Positions 23,070 through 31,617 of a stretch of DNA of 64,000 nucleotides are shown here, piece by piece. The DNA lies in contig JAJXHK010000003.1 of NCBI GenBank assembly GCA_021639365.1, positions 1 to 64,000 of the forward strand, written 5' to 3'. Within the stretch, counting starts at the first letter, position 1, and each line of letters begins with the position of its first letter. Position numbers and translations under genes: made by a program. This stretch comes from Collinsella aerofaciens. Its GTDB lineage: Bacteria > Actinomycetota > Coriobacteriia > Coriobacteriales > Coriobacteriaceae. Under the pieces are notes generated by a model. The model worked only from the letters and a program-made list of their open reading frames with translations. It was not told the DNA's origin and made no database searches.

Positions 23070-24446
23070 GTGGAAACCAAGCAATACCACGATATGGAGT
23101 GCGACGTCGTTATTGCCGGCTGCGGCGTAGCGGGCCTGTATGCGGCTCTCAACCTGCTGACGAGCATGCGCGTGATCATGCTCTCCAAGGGCGCTGTCGA
23201 CGAGTGCGATTCGATGCTCGCGCAGGGCGGCATTTGCGTGCTGCCCGAGGGCTCGGACTACGATGCCTTCTTTGAGGACACCATGCACGCCGGCCACTAC
23301 GAGAACCGCCGCGAGAGCGTCGACATCATGATCCGCTCGAGCCGCTCGGTCATCAACGACCTGCTGGCGATGGGCGTGGACTTTGAGCGCAAAGCCGATG
23401 GCGGCCTCGACTTTACCCGCGAGGGCGCGCACAGCCGCCCGCGCATCGCCTTCCATGCCGACATTACGGGCAAGGAGATCACGACCAAGCTGCTCCAGGC
23501 CGTCCGCAAGCTGGATAACGTACAGATTCTTGAGCATGTGGCCATGACCGACATCCTGACGGCCGAGCGCGATGGGGCCACGGTGTGCACTGGTGTCGTC
23601 GCTGTTGCCGTGGACGAGGACAACTCGGTTCGCCCCGCCGACGAGCTGACAAATGCCGCCGAGGGCGTGCATACCGGCGAGCCGTTTGAGATTCATGCTC
23701 GCCATACGCTGTGGGCGACGGGTGGCATCGGCGGCGTGTACGATCACTCTACCAACTACCCGCAGCTCACCGGCGACGCCTGCTACATCGCGCAGGAGCA
23801 CGGCATTACGATGGAGCATCTGGACTACGTGCAGATTCACCCCACGGGACTGTTCTCGCCGCAGCCGGGCCGCACCTTCCTGATCAGCGAGAGCTGCCGC
23901 GGTGAGGGCGCGATTCTGCTCAACGCCGCCGGCGAGCGCTTTACCGACGAGCTGCAGCCGCGCGACGTGGTTGCCGGCGCTATTCGCGAGCAGATGAAGC
24001 AGGACGGCGCCGAGCACGAGTGGCTGAGCTTTGCCTCCGTCGAGCGCGACGTGGTGACCGGGCACTTCGCCAACATCCGCGCGCGCTGCCTGGAGGACGG
24101 TCGCGACATCCTGGATGAGCCCATCCCCGTCACGCCCACACAGCACTACTTTATGGGCGGCGTGTGGGTCGACAAGGACGGCCGCACCTCGATGCCCGAG
24201 CTCTACGCCGCCGGCGAGACGGCCTGCAACGGCGTTCACGGCAAGAATCGCCTAGCTTCCAATAGCCTGCTCGAGTCCCTAGTCTGGGGTCGCCGCGCTG
24301 CTTGGCGCATGCGCACCGGCGAGTCGCTTGCCGTGGAGCAGGCGGGCGAACCCGCGCTCGATGGACGCCATCGCGCTCTGAGTTCCGATACCCTTGCAAT
24401 CGATGATCTGGCCCGTGCCGCCGGCACGCAGGCCGTGGAGGAGTAG
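23070..24446 (+). CDS. nadB: L-aspartate oxidase NadB
   Basis: A 458-residue flavoprotein oxidising aspartate to iminoaspartate, the substrate of NadA. It has the FAD motif VIAGCGVAGLYAALN near the N-terminus, then SKGAVDECDSMLAQGGICV, the fumarate reductase-like HPTG and SESCRGEGAIL segments, and QHYFMGGVWVD with the FAD-closing NRLASNSLLESLVWG. In anaerobes it is expected to use fumarate instead of oxygen. GTG at 23070 is preferred because GGGAGAGG lies six bases before it; an ATG at 23043 has no good ribosome site. The 55-base gap after nadA includes a small palindrome AGGGACGGTCCCT. Confidence 0.95.
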   Translation: METKQYHDMECDVVIAGCGVAGLYAALNLLTSMRVIMLSKGAVDECDSMLAQGGICVLPEGSDYDAFFEDTMHAGHYENRRESVDIMIRSSRSVINDLLAMGVDFERKADGGLDFTREGAHSRPRIAFHADITGKEITTKLLQAVRKLDNVQILEHVAMTDILTAERDGATVCTGVVAVAVDEDNSVRPADELTNAAEGVHTGEPFEIHARHTLWATGGIGGVYDHSTNYPQLTGDACYIAQEHGITMEHLDYVQIHPTGLFSPQPGRTFLISESCRGEGAILLNAAGERFTDELQPRDVVAGAIREQMKQDGAEHEWLSFASVERDVVTGHFANIRARCLEDGRDILDEPIPVTPTQHYFMGGVWVDKDGRTSMPELYAAGETACNGVHGKNRLASNSLLESLVWGRRAAWRMRTGESLAVEQAGEPALDGRHRALSSDTLAIDDLARAAGTQAVEE

Positions 24447-24449
24447 GCC

Positions 24450-25310
24450 ATGAATCCCATAACTATGAAACTCGTCGTCGATGATCTGATCCTGCAGGCC
24501 CTGCGCGAGGACATTACGTTTGAGGACGTGAGCACGGCAAGCGTGTGCCCCACGGCGCGCCCCGCTACGGTGGAGCTTATCGCCAAGGCCGACGGCATCA
24601 TCGCCGGTCTGGACGTGTTCGCTCGCACCTTTGAGCTGCTGGATCCGCAGAGCTCGGTGCTCTTTGATGTTGCCGACGGTGACGAGGTGCACGCCGGCGA
24701 CCACGTGGGCCAAGTGCGCGGCGACGCGCGCGTGCTGCTTTCGGGCGAGCGCGTGGCGCTCAACTATCTGCAGCGTATGAGCGGTATCGCCACCTACACA
24801 CACAATATGGCAGCGGCGCTCGAGGGTACCAAGACCGTGCTTGTCGACACGCGCAAGACCACGCCGGGCATGCGCGTCTTCGAGAAGGCCGCGGTCGAGA
24901 TCGGTGGCGGCAGCAACCACCGCTACAACCTGTCGACGGCCGTCATGCTCAAGGACAACCATATCGACGCCGCCGGTGGTGTGACGCGTGCGATCGAGAT
25001 GGCGCGCGCCCATGCATCGTTTACCACGACGGTCGAGATCGAGTGCGAGAGCCTGGACATGGTGCGCGAGGCCGTGGAAGCCGGCGCCGACATCATCATG
25101 TTCGACAACATGACCCACGACGACATGGCTGCCGCGATTGAGCTTATCGCCGGCCGCGCCAAGACCGAGTGCTCGGGCAATGTGGACGCCAGCAATATTC
25201 GCGCCCTGGCCGATCTGGGCGTCGACTTTATTAGCTCGGGCGCGCTGACACACTCCGCCCCGATCCTCGACCTCTCGCTTAAGCACCTGCGTCTGCTGGA
25301 CGGTAAATAA
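24450..25310 (+). CDS. nadC: Nicotinate-nucleotide diphosphorylase (carboxylating) NadC
   Basis: A 286-residue quinolinate phosphoribosyltransferase that makes nicotinate mononucleotide from quinolinate and PRPP. Signature stretches are LREDITFEDVSTAS, GERVALNYLQRMSGIAT, VDTRKTTPGMRVFEKAAVEIGGG, NHRYNLSTAVMLKDNH, and the barrel end SSGALTHSAPILDLSLK. The start at 24450, three bases after the nadB stop, has GGAG upstream. Its TAA overlaps the next ATG as TAATG. Confidence 0.97.
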   Translation: MNPITMKLVVDDLILQALREDITFEDVSTASVCPTARPATVELIAKADGIIAGLDVFARTFELLDPQSSVLFDVADGDEVHAGDHVGQVRGDARVLLSGERVALNYLQRMSGIATYTHNMAAALEGTKTVLVDTRKTTPGMRVFEKAAVEIGGGSNHRYNLSTAVMLKDNHIDAAGGVTRAIEMARAHASFTTTVEIECESLDMVREAVEAGADIIMFDNMTHDDMAAAIELIAGRAKTECSGNVDASNIRALADLGVDFISSGALTHSAPILDLSLKHLRLLDGK

Positions 25311-25855
25311 TGAACGCCCGCGAGCGCCGTCGTGCCATCATGGGCGTGCTCGAGGGAGCCAGGGAGCCCGTTTCGGGCAGCGCACTTGCCCGCGAGGTTG
25401 GCGTGAGCCGCCAGGTCGTGGTTCAGGATATTGCCCTGTTGCGCGCCGATGGGCACGATGTCGTGGCAACCAACCGTGGCTATGTGCTGCAGGAGGCCCC
25501 CAGCAGCCCCGCCGTGCCCACGCGCTTGGTCAAGGTTCGCCACGGCGTGGAGCAGGCAGGCGATGAGCTCACGAGTATCGTCGACGCCGGCGGCGCCGTG
25601 CTCAACGTGATCGTCAATCACCGCGTGTACGGTAAGATCACGGCCGACCTGGACATTCGCAATCGTCGCGATGTTGAGCGCTACCTGCACGATATCGAGA
25701 GCGGCAAGAGCTTTCCACTACTAACGGTGACGAGCGGCTATCACTTCCACCGCATTGCGGCAGAGGATGAGCAAACCCTCGACGAGATCGAGGCCATGCT
25801 CAAGGAGAAGGGCTACCTTGCCGATTTAATGCCTTACGAGGACGATCTATCGTAG
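25310..25855 (+). CDS. niaR: NiaR-like transcriptional repressor of NAD synthesis
   Basis: A 181-residue regulator with an N-terminal winged helix (RRRAIMGVLEGAREPVSGSALAREVGVSRQVVVQDIALLRADGHDV) and a C-terminal 3H domain, named for three histidines: LVKVRHG, VNHRVYG and GYHFHRI are visible. In Firmicutes and Thermotoga this family represses nad and niacin transport genes with nicotinate as corepressor. One-base overlap with nadC means coupled translation. The palindrome at 21904-21947 is the likely operator. The name is assigned from domain order and context. Confidence 0.88.
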   Translation: MNARERRRAIMGVLEGAREPVSGSALAREVGVSRQVVVQDIALLRADGHDVVATNRGYVLQEAPSSPAVPTRLVKVRHGVEQAGDELTSIVDAGGAVLNVIVNHRVYGKITADLDIRNRRDVERYLHDIESGKSFPLLTVTSGYHFHRIAAEDEQTLDEIEAMLKEKGYLADLMPYEDDLS

Positions 25856-25857
25856 CC

Positions 25858-25971
25858 GACGCTGCAAACGCCCCTAAGCGGCAATCTGACGTTCAATCGT
25901 CGGTCGCGTACCAAAGTACGCTTCCCTCCTCTTTCACGTCACCTTGCTCGCTTAGGGACGTTTTCGCTGAC
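25858..25971. repeat. Long stem-loop repeat, copy 4 (divergent core)
   Basis: Flanks GACGCTGC and CGCTGACG as in other copies. Outer arms CGCCCCTAAGCG and CGCTTAGGGACG and middle arms GCAATCTGACGTTCAA and TTTCACGTCACCTTGCT pair. The inner stem is GCGTAC/GTACGC around CAAA instead of the GACCAGAAGGTC core. It begins three bases after the niaR stop. Confidence 0.7.
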
Positions 25972-26011
25972 GTGAGCTCAACCTGCGATGGTGCCTAATT
26001 GGTTATCCGCA

Positions 26012-26056
26012 CAAAAAAGGAGGCCTCCGCGGCGATGCGGAGGCCTCCTTTTTGTG
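26012..26056 (-). terminator. Bidirectional intrinsic terminator (ferredoxin side)
   Basis: AAAAAAGGAGGCCTCCGC and GCGGAGGCCTCCTTTTT form a strong hairpin with A and U runs on both sides, 37 bases after the ferredoxin stop. Confidence 0.85.
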
Positions 26057-26092
26057 CACGGTGTACTTTTGAGTGTGCAAGTGCGGGAGTTG

Positions 26093-26278
26093 TTACTCCT
26101 CGACGATCTCGGTGATCGCGCCAGCGGGGCAAGCGTCCTGGCAAGCGCCACAGGCGACGCAGGAGTCCTCGTCAGCGACGGTAGCGACGTCCTGGAGCTC
26201 CAGAACGCCAGCGGGGCAGGAGTCGACGCAAACGCCACAAGCGATGCACTCGTCGGCATCAATTACGGGATGAGCCAT
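26093..26278 (-). CDS. 2[4Fe-4S] ferredoxin
   Basis: A 61-residue bacterial ferredoxin with two full CxxCxxCxxxCP motifs (CIACGVCVDSCP and CVACGACQDACP), an acidic low-potential electron carrier typical of anaerobes. Each half carries the same PAG turn, showing the internal duplication of the family. The start at 26278 follows GAGAGGA. It is transcribed alone, convergent with the nad operon. Confidence 0.96.
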   Translation of the reverse strand: MAHPVIDADECIACGVCVDSCPAGVLELQDVATVADEDSCVACGACQDACPAGAITEIVEE

Positions 26279-26501
26279 GGTAGTTTCCTCTCTGTTGACC
26301 GACGCTACAGGCGATGCGCGCCGGTTTGATTCGGGCAAAAACATACCACGGGAGCGACCGTTTGCAATACCCTCTGACCGGCATCTTCATACCGTTCGCC
26401 GAGTATGCCAAGGTTTACTAAAAAACGCGCAGGTGGGGCCGTTGAGCTGCGCAAATGTTAGCTAAAGGTGACTTGAAATATAGGGCGATTGAGCGCGCTT
26501 G

Positions 26502-26549
26502 CGGAAGCTGCATCCCGTTATTTGGCCGAAAAACGGGATGCAGCTTCCG
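26502..26549. repeat. Perfect palindrome, GGAAGCTGCATCCCG family
   Basis: CGGAAGCTGCATCCCGTT pairs exactly with AACGGGATGCAGCTTCCG around a 12-base loop ATTTGGCCGAAA. Fragments of the family follow at 26565-26580. Relatives are at 11477-11616. The 595-base gap 26279-26873 otherwise holds the dnaK promoter region and no plausible gene. Confidence 0.75.
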
Positions 26550-26710
26550 GTTGGGCCTTCAGATGGAAACTGCGACCCGGAATCCACGCTCAAACCGGGA
26601 CGAGCTTTCCATAAGGCAGCCCCAGGCACTCCCGGATGCAAACCTTAGCCATCTCTACATAGATCTCAATAGATTTGCTGAGAACTCAATCGGCGCATCT
26701 ACCTGCGTAT

Positions 26711-26775
26711 TTGAGAACCTAAACTCTCAGCAACAAGAAATCTTATATGAATTGACTTAGATTTTGTATATTCCG
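26711..26775 (+). promoter_or_regulatory. dnaK heat-shock control region, motif shared with clpB
   Basis: AAATCT (26739-26744), 15-base spacer and AGATTT (26760-26765) form an inverted repeat within the block AAATCTTATAT...GACTTAGATTT. The same block with the same spacing is at 35250-35276 before clpB. Just upstream TGAGA-N8-TCTCA loosely recalls the HAIR element of HspR but does not match it. Confidence 0.55.
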
Positions 26776-26873
26776 GCCCATAAGGGGATACACTACATCC
26801 TGAAAGACAAGCCGAAACACCGCGCGGCAGACCGCCGAGTCGGTGCAAACGCACAAGAGAGAGGGAATTTCTA

Positions 26874-28766
<1,893 letters not shown>

Positions 28767-28768
28767 TC

Positions 28769-29611
28769 ATGTCCGCCCGTAAAGCTCGCACGGAGGCGGC
28801 TGCCGCTGGCGCCGCCCCCGTTGACTCTGAGGAGAAGGACGTGAAGATTCCCGTAGAGGCCGTCGACGATGCCGAGGCCAACGAGGCCGAGGCCGCCGAG
28901 GCTGCCGAGAACCAGGTAGAGGATTCCAACAAGGAGGCGACGATGACCGAGGACGAGATGGTGGAAGCCGCTATCCGCGCCGGTGAGGAAGCCGCCGACA
29001 ACGACTTTAAGCTCAAGTTCGAGCAGGCCCAAAAGGAGCTTACCGACGTGCGCAGCGAGCTCGATGCTGCGGCAGAGGCCCAGAAGGCCGCCGAGGACAA
29101 GGCGAAGGACGCCACCGAGCGCACTGCCCGTCTACAGGCCGACTGGGAGAACTTCCGTCGCCGCACCGCCAACGAGCGCATCGCCGAGCGCGAGCGCGCG
29201 ACCGAGAAGCTTGTCACCGCGCTGTTGCCGGTGATCGACGATATCGAGCGCGCGATCGACCATGCCCGCAGCCAAGAGCTTTCCGACGACTTTAAGCAGT
29301 TCGTCGACGGCGTCGATGCGGTTCATGCCAAGCTGCTCGATGTGTTTGCGCACGAGGGCGTTGAGCCCATCGACCCCAAGGGCGAGGCGTTCGATCCGCT
29401 CGAGCACCAGGCTGTGGGTCGCGTCGAGGACGCATCGCAGTATGACGAGACCGTCAACGACGTGTACCAGAAGGGCTACCGCATGGCGGATCGTATTCTG
29501 CGTTCCGCGATGGTGACGGTGACCTACGGTGGCGAGAAGCGCCTCGCACCGGAGCCCGAAGCGGCGCCCGAGGATGCTACGGCCGATACGGCCGAGAGCA
29601 CCGAGGAGTAA
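28769..29611 (+). CDS. grpE: Nucleotide exchange factor GrpE
   Basis: A 280-residue GrpE that releases ADP from DnaK. Residues 1-75 are an acidic, Ala/Glu-rich lead, longer than usual. Then come a coiled coil (FKLKFEQAQKELTDVRSELDAAAEAQK) and the conserved dimer and head segments LQADWENFRRRTANERIAERERATEKLVTALLPVIDDIERA and VYQKGYRMADRILRSAMVTV. It starts two bases after the dnaK stop, so the two are coupled. A later start at the internal Met near residue 59 is possible but without better signal. Confidence 0.95.
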   Translation: MSARKARTEAAAAGAAPVDSEEKDVKIPVEAVDDAEANEAEAAEAAENQVEDSNKEATMTEDEMVEAAIRAGEEAADNDFKLKFEQAQKELTDVRSELDAAAEAQKAAEDKAKDATERTARLQADWENFRRRTANERIAERERATEKLVTALLPVIDDIERAIDHARSQELSDDFKQFVDGVDAVHAKLLDVFAHEGVEPIDPKGEAFDPLEHQAVGRVEDASQYDETVNDVYQKGYRMADRILRSAMVTVTYGGEKRLAPEPEAAPEDATADTAESTEE

Positions 29612-29616
29612 TTGAG

Positions 29617-29647
29617 AAGGGCCCCGGGGCAACACCCGGGGCCCTTT
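29617..29647 (+). terminator. Hairpin between grpE and dnaJ
   Basis: AAGGGCCCCGGG and CCCGGGGCCCTTT form a very stable stem, followed by a weak U-run. It may lower expression of dnaJ-hspR relative to dnaK-grpE. Confidence 0.65.
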
Positions 29648-29719
29648 CTGACCTAGTGCCATATGAAAGCATGAGCCGTCGTCTGCATGGACGGCGGACG
29701 TAACAGGAGAGGAGCTACG

Positions 29720-30685
29720 ATGGCTGCAGGCAAAACCTTCTATGACATCCTGGGCGTATCCAAGAGCGCCTCCGACAAAGAGATCAAGAGCGCGTTTCGC
29801 AAGCTCGCGCAAAAATATCACCCCGATGCCGGCGGCGACGAGGCCAAGTTCAAGGAGATTAGCGAGGCCTACGAAACGCTTTCGGACGAGAAGAAGCGCA
29901 AAGAGTACGACCAGATGCTCATGTTTGGCGGCATGCCGGGCGCAGGCGGCGCGTATGGCGGCGGCTACGGTGCCGGCGCGGGCGCCAGCGGCTGGGGCGA
30001 CATCTTCGACAGCATCTTTAGCGGCAACGGCGCCTGGGGCAGCGATTGGGGCTCGGGCTTTGCCGGGGCCGCGGGCGCTGCCGGTGCGGGCGCGGGCCGC
30101 AACCGCGCGCGCAAGGGCGGCGACCTGTCGCTGACTGTCGACGTAACTGCCGAGGATGCGTTTCGCGGCGTGACGCACAAGGTCACCTATCGCATTCCCT
30201 CGACAGGCGAGCAGCAGACCATTACGGTCTCGGTGCCCGCGGGCGCGGTCGACGGCGGCAAGCTGCGCTACAAGCGTCGCGGCGAGTATGGCGTTGCGGG
30301 TGGCGAGCGCGGCGACCTGGTCGTGACCACGCATGTGGAGGAGCACCCGCTGTTTAAGCGCAAAGGCGCCGACGTGACCATGGAGGTACCGGTCTCGGTC
30401 TACGAGGCGGCGCTCGGCTGCACGGTCGACGTACCCACGCCCGGCGGTGCGACGGTCCGTTTGAAAGTGCCCGCGGGTACCCAGACGGGCAAGAAGTTCC
30501 GCTTTAAGGAGATGGGAGCGCCCGACGTTAAGCACCGTGGCCGTACGGGCGCGTTGCTCGTCGAGATCAAGGTGCAGGTCCCCACGAACCTATCCGATGA
30601 CGAGCGCGATGCCATGACCAAGCTGCGCGAGGCCGACACGCGCGACTATCGCGAGAAGGTCAACCGTTACAAGGCGACGTACTAG
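29720..30685 (+). CDS. J-domain cochaperone without zinc fingers (DnaJ/CbpA type)
   Basis: A 321-residue J protein. The J domain is at residues 5-70 with the HPD motif H34-P35-D36. A Gly/Ala-rich linker follows (about 78-135), then the two beta-barrel substrate domains (GGDLSLTVDVTAEDAFRGV, VPAGTQTGKKFRFKEMGAP). No CxxCxGxG zinc-finger repeats are present, so it is class B (CbpA-like) rather than classical DnaJ, although it occupies the dnaJ position between grpE and hspR. The start at 29720 follows GGAGAGGAG. Confidence 0.93.
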   Translation: MAAGKTFYDILGVSKSASDKEIKSAFRKLAQKYHPDAGGDEAKFKEISEAYETLSDEKKRKEYDQMLMFGGMPGAGGAYGGGYGAGAGASGWGDIFDSIFSGNGAWGSDWGSGFAGAAGAAGAGAGRNRARKGGDLSLTVDVTAEDAFRGVTHKVTYRIPSTGEQQTITVSVPAGAVDGGKLRYKRRGEYGVAGGERGDLVVTTHVEEHPLFKRKGADVTMEVPVSVYEAALGCTVDVPTPGGATVRLKVPAGTQTGKKFRFKEMGAPDVKHRGRTGALLVEIKVQVPTNLSDDERDAMTKLREADTRDYREKVNRYKATY

Positions 30686-30757
30686 GGCGGTCGTGGCGCA
30701 CGCCCGCGCCCGCGGGCTTATGATGGACGATAACGAGACGGAAAGGGGTCAGGTAGC

Positions 30758-31174
30758 ATGGCCGAGGACAATAGGAACAAACCGCTGTACATGATCAGCG
30801 TGGCGGCCGAGCTGACCGGCATGCATCCGCAGACTCTGCGCGTCTACGAGTCCAAGGGCTTGGTGAATCCTCAGCGCTCGGGCGGTAACACGCGCCTGTA
30901 TTCGCGTGCCGATATCGAGCGTCTGGAACTCATCAATCAACTTACCGACGAGGGCATCAACCTTGCCGGTGTGGTGCGCATCCTCGATATGAAGGAGCGT
31001 GCCGAGGAGCGCGAGCGCGAGAATGAAAAACTCCGTGCCCGCGTGCGCCAGCTCGAGGACGAGCTGCACGAGTACAAGATGCAGAAGAAGATCACCGCCC
31101 TGGCTCCGCGCGATGGCTCGGTTAACCCCGAGCAAGTCATGCGCAAGCTGCTGGGCGCCGGCGGGGATTTGTAG
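30758..31174 (+). CDS. hspR: Heat-shock repressor HspR (MerR family)
   Basis: A 138-residue MerR-type regulator. The winged helix (PLYMISVAAELTGMHPQTLRVYESKGLVNPQRSGGNTRLYS, about residues 8-50) is followed by a coiled-coil (MKERAEERERENEKLRARVRQLEDELHEYK). This is the HspR pattern, and its place after dnaK-grpE-dnaJ is the standard actinobacterial arrangement, where HspR with DnaK represses chaperone genes. The start follows AAAGGGG. The last base of its TAG stop is the first base of a repeat hairpin. Confidence 0.95.
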   Translation: MAEDNRNKPLYMISVAAELTGMHPQTLRVYESKGLVNPQRSGGNTRLYSRADIERLELINQLTDEGINLAGVVRILDMKERAEERERENEKLRARVRQLEDELHEYKMQKKITALAPRDGSVNPEQVMRKLLGAGGDL

Positions 31175-31201
31175 TTACGCGGTTTTACCAAACCGCGTAA
31201 C
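31174..31201. repeat. Mini-hairpin with TTTTACCAAA loop, copy 3
   Basis: Identical to 830-857, again starting at the last base of a TAG stop (hspR). Confidence 0.8.
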
Positions 31202-31225
31202 GGCTCGACGCTGCGCCCTTAGGTT

Positions 31226-31247
31226 CCGCCGTTCTGACGAACGGCGG
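31226..31247. repeat. CCGCCGTTC/GAACGGCGG hairpin
   Basis: Same hairpin as after hypD and after the flavoprotein gene, with loop TGAC. It is preceded by TTAGGTT although no gene ends here, which shows that the TAG belongs to the repeat. Confidence 0.75.
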
Positions 31248-31254
31248 ACCAGTT

Positions 31255-31373
31255 GACGCTGCGCGCCGCCCAGAGCGACAATTTGTCATTCAAAGGGCAA
31301 GGCATGACCAGAAGGTCTATGCCTTGCCCTTTTCATGCCAACTTGTTCGCTCTGGACGTCGCTCGCTGTTCGT
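31255..31373. repeat. Long stem-loop repeat, copy 3 (GACCAGAAGGTC core)
   Basis: Flanks GACGCTGC and TCGCTGTTCG. The inner stem AAGGGCAAGGCAT/ATGCCTTGCCCTT is perfect around GACCAGAAGGTC (31306-31317). The outer arm is only partly paired. Confidence 0.78.
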
Positions 31374-31412
31374 CCTCTACCTGCGGCGCTGCCTTGTTCC
31401 GGATGCGGTAGG

Positions 31413-31446
31413 GTAGTCATTGGGGACGTTCTTAAATGACTAGTCG
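31413..31446. repeat. Left half of the GACTAGTC-centred palindrome
   Basis: GTAGTCATTGGGGACGTTCT then TAAATGACTAGTCG. The right arm is missing, so this looks like a truncated copy. The remaining gap to 31617 shows no gene. Confidence 0.6.
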
Positions 31447-31617
31447 AAAGGGACACTCTTGCGCCAAATCTGCCGGTCCTACACTGGGCTCGTCTTATGC
31501 TTTACTGAGATAAAGTGAACGTGTAGATTCGTAACCCACTCGCAACCGTTCTATGGCACGATATTGAACGAATGTATGCTATGCGCCCAAATCGTTTTGG
31601 GCAGAGTGGGAGACAGT

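Noticed and set aside
26711..26731. Canonical HAIR element (CTTGAGT-N7-ACTCAAG) at dnaK
   Set aside because: Only a loose TGAGA-N8-TCTCA repeat exists; it does not match the consensus, so it is not called a HAIR site.
26455..26760. A 101-codon open frame upstream of dnaK
   Set aside because: It runs through a palindromic repeat and the heat-shock control region, and has no ribosome site or recognisable sequence.
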